Numbered from the stretch's first letter, positions 53,869-63,483 are shown. The stretch: DNA of 64,000 bases from Psychrobacter ciconiae (GCF_904846055.1 NZ_CAJGYV010000001.1:2170001-2234000); one strand, 5' to 3'. Notes: generated by a model from the letters alone, not told the origin. A program made the numbers and translations.

Positions 53869-56376
53869 ATGCCGTCTATTTCTGATGTAAAATCGCTTCT
53901 TGATGACAAACTTGCGCCGCACAAAACGCTGACCATGGATGACGCTATGCCAACTTTGCTTGGCAAAACGCCAAATCCTGAAGTTGGCAAGCCGGTGAAC
54001 CGCTTGCACGGCGATTTAAAAGTAAGCGGTCATGCCAAATACGCCGCTGAATATCGCTTTGATGACGAGCTGTTCGGCGTTTTGGTTTGTGCAACCATTG
54101 GCAAAGGCAAAATTTCGCAAATTCACACCGACGCTGCCAAAAAACTGTCGAACGTTGTGGATATTGTCATTGATTTTGAGCAATTTATCCGCCATCCGCA
54201 GCAAGGCGGCAAAAAAAAGTCACCCTCGCAAGGCGCGGATACTATCGTTTATCATGGACAGCCGATAGCTTTGGCAGTCGCCAAAACGTTTGAGGCGGCA
54301 ACTGAAGCGGCAAAGCTGGTTCAAATTGAATACCAAAATGAAAGTAATGACGGCGCGTTTGATTTTGCCAAAGAAAAAATGGGCGCTCACAGCATGCCCA
54401 AAGTGCCAACCCAAATCCAAGGCGACCCTGAAAAAACGCTAAAAGATGCGCAGGTCAGCGTTGATAAAACGTACACCACGCCAAGCCAAAGCAACTCGCC
54501 CATAGAGCCACACGCTACCATTGCCAAGTGGGATGGTGATAGCGTGACCCTTTATACCGCAAATCAAATGCTGGCGTCCTGCAAACAGCAAGTGGCTGAT
54601 GCTTTAGATTTAAAACCCGACAATGTGCGTTTGGTGTCGCGGTTTGTTGGCGGCGGCTTTGGTAGTAAGCTTGGGATTGCCCCTGAACTCATTGCCGCTG
54701 CCGTTGCTGCAAAACAATTAAATGCACCGGTTCGCGTGGTTATGTCGCGGCCGCAAGTCATGGAGGCGACCGTTCGCCGATCCAACACCGAGCAGCGCAT
54801 TGGTCTTGGGGCGGACAAAGACGGCCGCATCCACACCGTCATTCACGACACCATCATCACCAACTTGCCCGACCAAACGTTTTATGAGCCAACTGCTGAG
54901 TCCACACCGTTTTTATATCAAGGTGAAAACCGTAAGATCAGCTATAAAATGGTTCGGATGAACCAAGTGCTGGCAGGGTCAATGCGCGCACCCGGCGAGG
55001 CAGTCGGGCAAATCGCTTTGGAATGCGCAATGGATGAGCTTGCTGAAAAGCTAAACCTTGACCCCATTGAATTGCGGATTTTAAACGAACCCAAAAAAGA
55101 CCCAAGCAAAGACATTCCCTACTCAAGCCGGCATTTGGTTGAGTGTATGAAAGTTGGCGCGGAAAAGTTCGGTTGGAGTCAGCGCCAAGCAACCCCTTGC
55201 AGCACCCGCGATGGCGATTGGCTCGTTGGCATGGGAATGGCGGTGGCTTGCCGTGTCAATAATTTAGAAAAATCACAAGCCCGAGCTAGCCTGAAATTAA
55301 GCGACCAAAAGCCACTTGGGGTGGAAGCGGTGATTGAAACTGACATGACCGACATTGGTACAGGCTCTTATACCGTTTTGGCGCAAATTGCTGCTGAAAT
55401 GCTCGGCTTACCGCTTGACCATGTCGTCATCAACTTGGGCGATACCAATTTGCCACCGGCATCTGGCTCAGGCGGAAGCGTTGGGGCAGCAAGCGCCGGA
55501 AGCAGCGTTTATTTGGCGTGTCAAAAGCTTCGCGAGCTGATTGCCGAGCGCGCCAATGTGGCAAGTGATGATTTAAATATAGATAACGGCAAAGTCTTTG
55601 AATCGGACGACACTGAGAAAAATAACCTTGGCATGATTGACCAGTTCAAACAAGCGGTTAAAGAAAAAGCCGAAATCGTTTCTGCTGAAATTATCGACAA
55701 AGCTACCAAAACCGCAAAAGAGGCGCTAAACCAACTTTCTGATAATGCCAATGATAAAAAAGACAGTGATAAAAATGACGCAGACAAAAATTCAAGCCCG
55801 CAAGATAAACCCATCGACTTATCTTCATCTAAAAACTTAAGCGAAATCTTAACGCATTTTGATGACAATAAAATCAGCGCCCTTGGCACGATTAAACCAG
55901 GGAAAACCCAAAAAGAGTACCGCCAAGCTTGTTATGGGGCGAACTTTGTTGAGGTCGGCGTTCATCGCTTCACCGGTGAGATTCGCGTTCGCCGGATGAC
56001 GGGCGTATTTACCGCCGGCAAGATTTTAAACCATAAGACCGCAACGTCGCAATGCTATGGCGGTATGGTCTTTGGTATTGGCTCAGCGCTTATGGAAGAA
56101 ATCGTCCACGACAAGCGCACAGGTCGCCTTTGTAATCACGATTTAGCGGAATATCATATTCCGGTCAACGCCGACGTCCCGCAGCTTGACGTGACCTTAT
56201 TAGATGAAGCCGATGAATATGCCAACCCCATTCATATTAAAGGTATTGGCGAAACGGCAATTTCAGGGGCGGCCGCAGCGATTGCCAATGCAGTTTATAA
56301 TGCAACTGGCGTTCGCGTTTATGAGTTCCCGATTAAGATTGAGCATTTACTTGACAAGCTTCCTGACGGCTTATGA
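53869..56376 (+). CDS. PaoC-like molybdenum-cytosine-dinucleotide subunit
   Basis: The large catalytic subunit has 835 residues. The Gly-rich cofactor motif GGGFGSKLG is at about 262, GSMRAPGEAVGQ at about 369 and the catalytic Glu in KGIGETAISGA near 793. E. coli PaoC has about 732 residues; much of the excess is a highly charged Lys/Asp/Asn/Ser insertion at about residues 585-655, between the cluster-binding strand and the LSEIL helix. Paired with the PaoB-like [4Fe-4S] subunit it is probably an aldehyde dehydrogenase; the substrate is unknown. The four-base ATGA overlap couples it to xdhC. AGGAGC precedes the ATG. Confidence 0.92.
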   Translation: MPSISDVKSLLDDKLAPHKTLTMDDAMPTLLGKTPNPEVGKPVNRLHGDLKVSGHAKYAAEYRFDDELFGVLVCATIGKGKISQIHTDAAKKLSNVVDIVIDFEQFIRHPQQGGKKKSPSQGADTIVYHGQPIALAVAKTFEAATEAAKLVQIEYQNESNDGAFDFAKEKMGAHSMPKVPTQIQGDPEKTLKDAQVSVDKTYTTPSQSNSPIEPHATIAKWDGDSVTLYTANQMLASCKQQVADALDLKPDNVRLVSRFVGGGFGSKLGIAPELIAAAVAAKQLNAPVRVVMSRPQVMEATVRRSNTEQRIGLGADKDGRIHTVIHDTIITNLPDQTFYEPTAESTPFLYQGENRKISYKMVRMNQVLAGSMRAPGEAVGQIALECAMDELAEKLNLDPIELRILNEPKKDPSKDIPYSSRHLVECMKVGAEKFGWSQRQATPCSTRDGDWLVGMGMAVACRVNNLEKSQARASLKLSDQKPLGVEAVIETDMTDIGTGSYTVLAQIAAEMLGLPLDHVVINLGDTNLPPASGSGGSVGAASAGSSVYLACQKLRELIAERANVASDDLNIDNGKVFESDDTEKNNLGMIDQFKQAVKEKAEIVSAEIIDKATKTAKEALNQLSDNANDKKDSDKNDADKNSSPQDKPIDLSSSKNLSEILTHFDDNKISALGTIKPGKTQKEYRQACYGANFVEVGVHRFTGEIRVRRMTGVFTAGKILNHKTATSQCYGGMVFGIGSALMEEIVHDKRTGRLCNHDLAEYHIPVNADVPQLDVTLLDEADEYANPIHIKGIGETAISGAAAAIANAVYNATGVRVYEFPIKIEHLLDKLPDGL

Positions 56377-57497
56377 ACCAAGTTAGCGATATTTTACGCC
56401 TTGCCAAAACGGCTCAAACTGAGGGCATCGATGCGGTTTTGGCAACGGTGGTAAAAACTGAAGGCTCGGCATACCGGCAGGTCGGCGCAATGATGCTCAT
56501 TTGTAAAGATGGTCGTTCGGTCGGCATGATTAGTGGCGGCTGTCTTGAGCCGCATATCATCAAAAAAGCCTTTTGGCTCACCAAAGACGGCGCAACCGTT
56601 CAAGTTTACCAAACCGGCGATAGTGATGACGACGAGGTGGACGACGCGCTAAACTTTGGTCTTGGCTGCAACGGTCGCGTTTATGTTTTATTTGAGCGTC
56701 TAAATCAAGCCGCGCCGCTTTTGAGCTTAATTGAGAATATCCGGCAGTCACAATCACCTAAAACGATTGCCACCGTGATTGATTCAAATCATCCAAAGCT
56801 TGCTGTTGGAACGCGGTTTTGCTTGGATGATTTATTACAAAACCAATTCACGGATATTCAAGGTAAAACGCAAGTTATTGACCCTAAGCTACTATCAAAG
56901 TTGACTGAATTTAATGCGCAAAACCTAGATAAAAAATATTTTTCACATCTTGAAGTCGATAAAAGCACGTGGCTGATTCAAAACCTCAAACCGCAAATTC
57001 GCTTGCTGATTTGCGGCACAGGAAATGACGTCATGCCGCTGGTCAGCCTTGCTAAAATGCAAGATTGGCACGTCACTGTCATTGATAGCCGAGCGCATTA
57101 TGCAACAAGGTTACGATTTACCACGGCTGACGACGTACGTTGCGTGGCGCTCGATGATGAAAAAACGTTGCTCACTTTGAGCCAAAATGCCTTAATAGCT
57201 ATCATGTCGCACAGCTTAACCCAAGATAGGGCAAGGCTTAATATATTGCTTAATCATCCAGATCATTATCACTATTTAGGTCAACTTGGCCCCAAATATC
57301 GAACCGAGCGCTTGCTTAATGAGATTAAAACCGCAAGTCCAAACCCCGAAACTTTTAATCAAGGCATCAAAAAGCTGCATTTTCCTATCGGCTTTAAGCT
57401 TGGCGGTGATGGTCCTGAAGCTTTAGCGCTTGGTATTATGGCACAAATGAGCGCGGTTATTTATGATTGTGATTTGATGAAAATAGAAGAAGGTTAA
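56373..57497 (+). CDS. XdhC/PaoD-family maturation factor
   Basis: This 374-residue protein has the XdhC N-terminal domain (SGGCLEPHI at about 52-60, the GLGCNG motif at about 96) and the C-terminal Rossmann XdhC_C domain with LLICGTGNDVMPL at about 210. XdhC and PaoD proteins bind the sulfurated molybdenum cofactor and insert it into the PaoC- or XdhB-type subunit, with MocA supplying the cytosine dinucleotide. It overlaps the large-subunit stop by four bases, and a MocA-like gene starts six bases after it. Confidence 0.9.
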   Translation: MNQVSDILRLAKTAQTEGIDAVLATVVKTEGSAYRQVGAMMLICKDGRSVGMISGGCLEPHIIKKAFWLTKDGATVQVYQTGDSDDDEVDDALNFGLGCNGRVYVLFERLNQAAPLLSLIENIRQSQSPKTIATVIDSNHPKLAVGTRFCLDDLLQNQFTDIQGKTQVIDPKLLSKLTEFNAQNLDKKYFSHLEVDKSTWLIQNLKPQIRLLICGTGNDVMPLVSLAKMQDWHVTVIDSRAHYATRLRFTTADDVRCVALDDEKTLLTLSQNALIAIMSHSLTQDRARLNILLNHPDHYHYLGQLGPKYRTERLLNEIKTASPNPETFNQGIKKLHFPIGFKLGGDGPEALALGIMAQMSAVIYDCDLMKIEEG

Positions 57498-57503
57498 AAA
57501 ATA

Positions 57504-58196
57504 ATGACGGTTGAACTGCAAGGGGCAGTGCCAAATTCACATCATGCGGTCATTATTTTAGCGGCAGGACTAAGCACGCGCCTTGGAACGCCAAAGCAGC
57601 TGCTTTGCAAACATGGTCAACCATTAATTGAAGTGATGACCAAAGAGGCGCTAAAAACCAACCCTGCTGCCGTCATTATCGTCAGTCAAAACCAATCAAA
57701 AAATTTAGCTGACGTCTTAACCTCCCTTAGCAAATTATCAAATCGCAATTACATTGTCATTAATCGGGCGCCCGAAAAAGGCATGGCGCAAAGCTTATCT
57801 TTAGGGGTTGAGGCGCTTAAGACTTTAGCAAGCAGCGCTGATATTAAGCGCGTTTTAATTTTAGGAATTGACCAAATTCATTTAGACAGTGCCCATTTGC
57901 AAGAGCTATTAACCGTTAAAAAAGTTGTTGGAGCAAGCAGTTATCCAAAAGATGAAGCAGCGCTTATTAATGCTGATGACCCGCGCGCTAACATTGTTGG
58001 GCTTCCTATTGCTATTGATTATGCTAAGCTTACCCCGTGGCAAGATAAGCTTTCGGGGGATAAAGGGCTTCGGGCGCTCATTCGCAGTTTGGATGCTTGC
58101 CAAATTGCAACCGTAATCAACCCCAAGCTTTGCTATGATATTGACACCAAAGCTCAGCTTGAAGCTGCCCAAAGCAAAGGCTGGCTAGACCAATAG
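57504..58196 (+). CDS. mocA: MocA-like molybdenum cofactor cytidylyltransferase
   Basis: This 230-residue nucleotidyltransferase has the start motif ILAAGLSTRLGTPKQLL at about 17-33, the CTP-binding pattern of the MocA/MobA family. The RLGTPKQLL form with Pro-Lys is nearer MocA (cytidylyl) than MobA (guanylyl). It forms molybdenum cytosine dinucleotide, the cofactor of PaoC-type subunits, and lies directly after the xdhC gene, as expected. A separate mobA for the YdeP-type enzyme occurs at 61355. Confidence 0.87.
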   Translation: MTVELQGAVPNSHHAVIILAAGLSTRLGTPKQLLCKHGQPLIEVMTKEALKTNPAAVIIVSQNQSKNLADVLTSLSKLSNRNYIVINRAPEKGMAQSLSLGVEALKTLASSADIKRVLILGIDQIHLDSAHLQELLTVKKVVGASSYPKDEAALINADDPRANIVGLPIAIDYAKLTPWQDKLSGDKGLRALIRSLDACQIATVINPKLCYDIDTKAQLEAAQSKGWLDQ

Positions 58197-58269
58197 CCAC
58201 GGTTAACCCAAATTACTATTAAAACATTAACTTTAAAATAAAAATGACCAAAACAAAAAAGAGCCAAAT

Positions 58270-59580
58270 ATGATTACGATGGAAGCGCTGGTTGCCGCGA
58301 TTAGCGCGCGGATTGATGATTATAACCAAACAGATTTGCCACTGAACAAGCGCCAAGTGATCACCATTTCGCTGCTTGAGAGCGTCAATCATATTTTGGC
58401 GGTCGATATTAGCGCGCCGTTTGATGTGCCACGGCAGGACTTATCGGCGATGGATGGCTACGCGATTGCTAAAGGTACAATGATTGCCAAAGACGCCAAA
58501 ATCAGTATTGTTGGCGAGTCGCAAGCCGGTCGTGCGTTTACCGGCAATTTGAAGTCAGGTGAGGGCGTTCGCATTTTTACCGGTGCGGTCGTTCCAAACG
58601 ATTGCGACAGCATTTTAATCCAAGAAAATACTGATTTTGCCACCATTCGCCATCACATCGACAAATCAAAACCTTATGATATTACCGTCACCGATTTGCC
58701 AAGTTCGGATGATCATATCCGCCGCCAAGGCGAGGAAATCACCAAAGGCGCGGTCGTTCTTAGCGTCCAAAAACGCTTAAATCCTACCGATATCAGCTTG
58801 CTTGCCAATTTAGGCGTTGCTGAAGTTCAAGTTTTTAAACCCTTAACCGTTGGGCTGATTGCCACCGGTGACGAGCTTGTTGCGCTTGGCGGCACGCTTG
58901 ACAGCCTAGCGCAGATTTATAACGGCAACTCGCCGACCATTCAGACCTTGCTTGCTGAGTTGCCTATCAACATAAAAGACTACGGCATCATTCCTGATGA
59001 TAAAGATGCTACCGTTAACGCTATAAAATTAGCAACCACCGAGTGCGATGTTTTGGTATCAAGCGCGGGCGTTTCCGTCGGTGATTATGACTTTTTAACG
59101 CCGGTGATTGAGGAAGTCGGTAAAATCAACCATTATAAAGTCGCGATGAAACCTGGGAAGCCGTTTGTTTTTGGGGAGTTAACGCGCTCAAAATCGGCAG
59201 AAAATAGCTCAGCACCGATTTTATATTTTGGACTTCCAGGCAATCCCTTATCGGCACTGGTAGGAACCTTGCAATTTGTCATTCCGGCGCTTTGGCAACT
59301 GTCGGGCACTGCTGATGGCGATATTCCAAAGCCATTAATGCTAAAAGCCAAGCTGACTTGCGATATCAAAAAAGCGGTCGGTCGCAAGGACTTTCAGCGC
59401 GGCATTTTGACCCAAGATGGCTTGGGCAATTATGAGGTTAAAGGCAGCAGTCATCAGCAGTCGCACCGAATCAAGCAGCTAAGCGATGCCAATTGCTTTA
59501 TCGTTCTTGATAAAGAGTCAGGAAGCCTAAAGGCAGGAAGTGACGTGCTAGTTCAGCCTTTTCCGTGGTGTTTTGCTTAA
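58270..59580 (+). CDS. moeA: Molybdopterin molybdotransferase
   Basis: MoeA inserts molybdenum into adenylated molybdopterin. The 436-residue protein has the characteristic DVPRQDLSAMDGYA at about 54-67, IFTGAVVP at about 98, LIATGDELV at about 197 and the GLPGNPLSALVG motif near 322, with KPGKPFVFGE just before it. Domain order matches E. coli MoeA (about 411 residues). It is separated from mocA by 73 bases and lies ahead of moaA, inside the molybdenum locus. Confidence 0.95.
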   Translation: MITMEALVAAISARIDDYNQTDLPLNKRQVITISLLESVNHILAVDISAPFDVPRQDLSAMDGYAIAKGTMIAKDAKISIVGESQAGRAFTGNLKSGEGVRIFTGAVVPNDCDSILIQENTDFATIRHHIDKSKPYDITVTDLPSSDDHIRRQGEEITKGAVVLSVQKRLNPTDISLLANLGVAEVQVFKPLTVGLIATGDELVALGGTLDSLAQIYNGNSPTIQTLLAELPINIKDYGIIPDDKDATVNAIKLATTECDVLVSSAGVSVGDYDFLTPVIEEVGKINHYKVAMKPGKPFVFGELTRSKSAENSSAPILYFGLPGNPLSALVGTLQFVIPALWQLSGTADGDIPKPLMLKAKLTCDIKKAVGRKDFQRGILTQDGLGNYEVKGSSHQQSHRIKQLSDANCFIVLDKESGSLKAGSDVLVQPFPWCFA

Positions 59581-59644
59581 CAGACCTTATATACAAAAGA
59601 TAGCCCACTATCATTGTCACGACGACCATCAACCAAGGATGTGA

Positions 59645-60745
59645 ATGATGACGTATCAGCGCCCAACTGCCAACACCGCTCAGCAATTTGTGCCGACGCC
59701 TGTTCGCGTGGGCGCTGATGCGCCAAGGTTAAGCGCTGCCGCCTCAATTTTGGAAGCGACCGAAGCAGCCCAAGCGCTCACCGACGGCTTTTCGCGGCAG
59801 CTGACTTATTTGCGGCTGTCCATCACCGATTTTTGCAACTTTCGCTGTGAATATTGCCTCCCCAACGGCTATCAGGGCGTTCGCGCTAAAGACGAGCTGA
59901 CCTTGCCCGAAATCAAACGCTTGGTTAATGGCTTTGCTTTGCTTGGCACCAAAAAAGTGCGAATTACCGGCGGCGAGCCATCCATTCGGCAAGACGTCAC
60001 CCAAATTATCGAAATCGTTCGCCAAACTGCCGGAATCGATACCATCGCGATGACCAGTAACGGCTATAAGCTTGGTAAGCATTTGGCAGGCTGGCAAGCT
60101 GCCGGACTTAATCAGCTAAATATTAGCATTGACAGCTTTGATGCCGATATTTTTCATCAAATGACCGGAATGAATACGTTGCCTGCGCTCATGACTGATA
60201 TGGAAACGCTGCTTGAAACGACTGATATTAAGCTTAAAATCAACAGCATTTTGATGAAAGAAACGGCATTTGATAACCTAATTTATGCTTTAGATTTTGT
60301 CAAATCGCGACCGGTTACCTATCGCTTTATCGAATTTATGCAGACCAGTGACAACCATCAGCTGTTTTTTGCTCAGCATGCCAACGCCGACCGCGTCAAA
60401 AGCTATCTGCTTGAGCGCGGCTGGCGGGCGGAAATCCGAGGTCAAAGCGATGGTCCTGCCGTTGAATTTTCCCATCCGGATTATTTGGGCAGGATTGGTC
60501 TGATTGCCCCTTATGCCGCCCATTTTTGCGACAATTGCAACCGGCTTCGGGTCAGCTGTCACGGTCGCGTTCATTTGTGCTTATTTGACCAAGGCAACTA
60601 CGACATCCGACCTTTCTTGCAGCACGACAACCCAGCGCCTTTAATAAACGCCCTACAAAACCTGATGCCCATCAAACCTGAGCACCACCATTTGCACGAC
60701 AACAACAGCGGAATGATGACCAATTTATCCATCATTGGCGGTTAA
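59645..60745 (+). CDS. moaA: GTP 3',8-cyclase (MoaA)
   Basis: MoaA is a radical SAM enzyme that converts GTP into 3',8-cyclo-GTP, the first step of molybdopterin synthesis. The radical cluster motif FCNFRCEYC lies at about residues 63-71 and the second cluster Cys set (FCDNCNRLRVSC...LCLF) at about 295-315. The protein ends in the conserved Gly-Gly. The N-terminus is about 45 residues longer than in many MoaA proteins and Ala/Thr-rich. An AGGATGTGA site precedes the ATG. MoaC, which completes the step, is further on. Confidence 0.95.
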   Translation: MMTYQRPTANTAQQFVPTPVRVGADAPRLSAAASILEATEAAQALTDGFSRQLTYLRLSITDFCNFRCEYCLPNGYQGVRAKDELTLPEIKRLVNGFALLGTKKVRITGGEPSIRQDVTQIIEIVRQTAGIDTIAMTSNGYKLGKHLAGWQAAGLNQLNISIDSFDADIFHQMTGMNTLPALMTDMETLLETTDIKLKINSILMKETAFDNLIYALDFVKSRPVTYRFIEFMQTSDNHQLFFAQHANADRVKSYLLERGWRAEIRGQSDGPAVEFSHPDYLGRIGLIAPYAAHFCDNCNRLRVSCHGRVHLCLFDQGNYDIRPFLQHDNPAPLINALQNLMPIKPEHHHLHDNNSGMMTNLSIIGG

Positions 60746-60816
60746 AACTAGGCTAAATCAACTAAGCAAAGCTTTATAAGAAAAATTTTATTCGAAAAAC
60801 ATAAAAAGGATAATCA

Positions 60817-61344
60817 ATGACTAAGCCCCAAGCGCCATTTTTACCGCTCAATATTGCCGTACTTTGCGTTTCCGACAGCCGAACTTTGGCTGAGGATACT
60901 TCAGGAAAATACCTTGCCGACAGCTTAACCGAAGCGGGGCACAATCTTGCTGACCGAAAAGTGGTCACCGATGATGTTTACCAAATCCGCGCCGTTATTA
61001 GCGCTTGGATTGCTGACAAAAATATTCATGCCATTATCACCACCGGCGGCACTGGGTTTTATAAGCGCGACAGCGTTCCTGAAGCGGTCAGCGTACTGTT
61101 TGATAAATCGGTCGATGGCTTTGGTGAAATGTTCCGCTTAATTTCTAAAGACGACATCGGCATGTCAACCATCCAGTCAAGAGCAATCGCTGGAATGGCA
61201 AACAATACGGGGGTCTTTTGCCTTCCAGGGTCATCAGGCGCTTGCCGAACCGGTTGGGAAGGTATTTTAAAAGAGCAGCTTGATAATCGCACCCGACCTT
61301 GCAACTTTGTGGCGCACTTTTTGGGTGAAAATCCAAGCCATTAA
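60817..61344 (+). CDS. moaB: Molybdenum cofactor biosynthesis protein B (MoaB/MogA family)
   Basis: This 175-residue member of the MPT adenylyltransferase-like family has the Gly-rich TTGGTGFYKRDSVPEAV at about residues 69-85 and the early VSDSRTLAEDTSG. MoaB-type proteins adenylate molybdopterin or act near that step; MogA does so in E. coli. The length matches MoaB. AAAAGGATAATC precedes the ATG. The mobA start lies ten bases after its stop. Confidence 0.93.
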   Translation: MTKPQAPFLPLNIAVLCVSDSRTLAEDTSGKYLADSLTEAGHNLADRKVVTDDVYQIRAVISAWIADKNIHAIITTGGTGFYKRDSVPEAVSVLFDKSVDGFGEMFRLISKDDIGMSTIQSRAIAGMANNTGVFCLPGSSGACRTGWEGILKEQLDNRTRPCNFVAHFLGENPSH

Positions 61345-61354
61345 AGCAAATAAA

Positions 61355-62053
61355 ATGCTGAAAAATAATAACCTTTTGATGCCTGCTGCCATCGTTATTT
61401 TAGCAGGGGGTCAATCGCGGCGAATGGGGTCAGCAAAGGCGCTGTTAACCTTGCCAAATGGCAAGTCGCTACTTGATTATCATATTGATTCTGCAAAAGC
61501 TTTTAACTGCCCAATTTTGATTGCAGATAATGGTCAAGGTTTTTTCGATAAAGAAAAAAACCGTGATAGCACGAATATAAGGCAAATCAGCGATTACAAA
61601 CCGAAAGACGCTCAAAACCAACATCAGGGCGGAGCATTGGTGGCAATTTTAGGGGCGATGCAAGCGCTCAAAGGGCTGCCTGATGATGGTTGGCTGCTTG
61701 TTATTAGCTGTGATAGTTTGATTTCTGCCAAGATGCTTTGGGAGAAACTAAGCGATGAAGTTGCTTTGGTAAATAAGGCAGATAAGACCAATAAGACAGG
61801 TCAAGCTGATATTATTTGTTTAAATGGTGAGCATAAAATTTTGCCTTTATTGGGCGCTTATTGTTTGGGTTTAGCAGATGAATTAAAGTCATACATTGAT
61901 AATGGTGAGCGCCGAGTCATACCGTTTATTCTGCCGAAAGTTAGCACGATTGACACGCCAAAATCATGGGAGGCATTTACAAATTTTAATTCCCAAACAG
62001 ACTTTAATCGCGCTTGCCAAGCTTTTTTATCATTCAAAGGTTTTGTCATCTAA
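61355..62053 (+). CDS. mobA: Molybdenum cofactor guanylyltransferase
   Basis: MobA attaches GMP to molybdopterin to form the bis-MGD cofactor that the YdeP/FdhF-type enzyme uses. The nucleotide motif ILAGGQSRRMGSAKALL lies near the N-terminus, the most diagnostic feature. The open frame reaches back to a TTG at 61280, inside moaB, but the ATG at 61355 gives a normal start and no strong ribosome site distinguishes it from the ATG at 61379, which is a further possibility. A Lys/Asn/Asp-rich loop at about residues 55-70 is less conserved. The moaC gene follows 23 bases on. Confidence 0.88.
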   Translation: MLKNNNLLMPAAIVILAGGQSRRMGSAKALLTLPNGKSLLDYHIDSAKAFNCPILIADNGQGFFDKEKNRDSTNIRQISDYKPKDAQNQHQGGALVAILGAMQALKGLPDDGWLLVISCDSLISAKMLWEKLSDEVALVNKADKTNKTGQADIICLNGEHKILPLLGAYCLGLADELKSYIDNGERRVIPFILPKVSTIDTPKSWEAFTNFNSQTDFNRACQAFLSFKGFVI

Positions 62054-62076
62054 ACAATAGAGAGTTTTAGAGAGTT

Positions 62077-62577
62077 ATGAGTAGTCAATCAAATCAGCTG
62101 TCACACCTAGATGCCTCAGGCGACATTCAAATGGTCGATGTCAGCGGCAAATCAGCAACCACGCGCGAGGCGACCGCTCAAGGTCAGGTGCGTTTTTTAC
62201 CCGAAATTTACGCGCAAATCAAAGCTGCTGATGGCATGACCAAAAAAGGCAGCATCACTCAAACCGCGCACATTGCAGGGATTATGGCTGCCAAAAAAAC
62301 CGCTGACTTTATTCCGCTTTGTCACCCATTGCCGCTTGATAAAATTGGTTTGACCTTTGATTTTAATGATAAAAATTTTGCTATTAATGTTACCGCGACT
62401 GTCAAAGTCACCCATAAAACGGGCGTTGAAATGGAAGCTTTAACGGCGGTCAGCATCGCCTGCTTGACCATTTATGACATGACCAAAGCCTTATCGCATG
62501 ATATTGTCATTGATAACATTCAGCTGCTACAAAAATCAGGCGGCAAGTCCGATTATGCGATAAATTATAGCAAATAG
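62077..62577 (+). CDS. moaC: Cyclic pyranopterin monophosphate synthase
   Basis: MoaC rearranges 3',8-cyclo-GTP to cyclic pyranopterin monophosphate, after MoaA. The 166-residue protein has the conserved AARIAGIMAAKKT-like helix (AHIAGIMAAKKTADFIPLCHPLPL) at about residues 66-90, and EMEALTAVSIACLTIYDM at about 112-130, both diagnostic. It is preceded by a GAGAG-type ribosome site and lies between mobA and moaD. Confidence 0.95.
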   Translation: MSSQSNQLSHLDASGDIQMVDVSGKSATTREATAQGQVRFLPEIYAQIKAADGMTKKGSITQTAHIAGIMAAKKTADFIPLCHPLPLDKIGLTFDFNDKNFAINVTATVKVTHKTGVEMEALTAVSIACLTIYDMTKALSHDIVIDNIQLLQKSGGKSDYAINYSK

Positions 62578-62626
62578 TTTGATGGTCAAAACGAGCTATT
62601 CAAACGCTTAGCAACAGGAATTGGTC

Positions 62627-62881
62627 ATGAGTTCAGAAATTCAAGTTCACATCTTATATTTTGCAAGCCTTGCCGATGAGGCGGGAATCAACGACGAGAC
62701 GTTAACCCTCAATAAAGACACCTCGCTTAGCGCACTTTATGAAATGCTGCGCCAAAAGCATCAGTTGAGCCTGCCGCAATCAAAACTGCGCGTGGCAATC
62801 AATGACTATTTTGCCTCATGGGATGACGCTGTAAGCGACGGCGATAGCATTGTATTTATCAGCCCTGTTGCTGGTGGTTAA
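62627..62881 (+). CDS. moaD: Molybdopterin synthase sulfur carrier subunit
   Basis: MoaD is the ubiquitin-like small subunit whose C-terminal Gly-Gly is thiocarboxylated to donate sulfur to cyclic pyranopterin. The 84-residue product ends SPVAGG. The frame begins at a TTG (62621), but AGGA lies seven bases before the ATG at 62627, so that start is chosen. The partner moaE follows after 21 bases. Confidence 0.93.
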   Translation: MSSEIQVHILYFASLADEAGINDETLTLNKDTSLSALYEMLRQKHQLSLPQSKLRVAINDYFASWDDAVSDGDSIVFISPVAGG

Positions 62882-62902
62882 GCGTAAACGAGGATAGCGG
62901 TC

Positions 62903-63406
62903 ATGCAAAATCATATCGAAAAAAACGTTCATCAAGGCGCGATGAAAATCAAACGTAGCGCTGATGAAGCTTATCAAATTGCAATTCAAGATGGCTTTGC
63001 GCTGCTGGATTTGCCGATTGATGATGGACGATTAAAACGCGCGCTAATTCATGATGAAAGCGGGGCACTGGTCAGCTTTGATGGTCGCGTCCGCAATCAT
63101 AACAATGACAGTAGCGTTCAGCGCCTTACTTATTACGGTTATGAAGACTTGGCGATTAACCAAGGTCGCTTAATTATTGAGCAAGCCAAAACAAAATTTG
63201 ACATTGTAAATGCCGTTGCCATGCACCGAATTGGCGCGCTTGCGATTGGCGATATGGCGGTTTGGGTTGGCGTTTGCGCCGCGCACAGGGACGCCGCTTT
63301 TGAAGCTTGTCGCTGGATTTTGGATACCATCAAAGCTGATATTCCGATTTGGAAGCAGGAGTATTATCCTAATGAGCCGTCAAAATGGCTAAGCAACAAT
63401 GGTTAA
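62903..63406 (+). CDS. moaE: Molybdopterin synthase catalytic subunit
   Basis: MoaE forms a heterotetramer with MoaD and adds two sulfurs to make molybdopterin. The 167-residue product has the GALVSFDGRVRN motif at about residues 51-62, MHRIGALAIGDMAVWVGV at about 108-125 and a Lys-bearing PIWKQEYYPNEPSKW at about 148-162, close to the family catalytic Lys region. The N-terminus is about 15 residues longer than usual; an ATG at 62942 would give the standard start, but GAGGA precedes the one chosen. Confidence 0.93.
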   Translation: MQNHIEKNVHQGAMKIKRSADEAYQIAIQDGFALLDLPIDDGRLKRALIHDESGALVSFDGRVRNHNNDSSVQRLTYYGYEDLAINQGRLIIEQAKTKFDIVNAVAMHRIGALAIGDMAVWVGVCAAHRDAAFEACRWILDTIKADIPIWKQEYYPNEPSKWLSNNG

Positions 63407-63477
63407 GTAATGACGGTTAAGCAGCAATGGCTAGACCTTAAAAATTACAAAAGTTTATTTTTTTAAGGAATTGAAGA

Positions 63478-63483
63478 TATAAT
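63478..63483 (+). promoter_or_regulatory. Candidate -10 for modA
   Basis: A perfect TATAAT 38 bases before the modA ATG, with a TTATTT 17 bases upstream as a poor -35. It suggests that modA has its own promoter after moaE. No ModE-type site was recognised. Confidence 0.4.
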
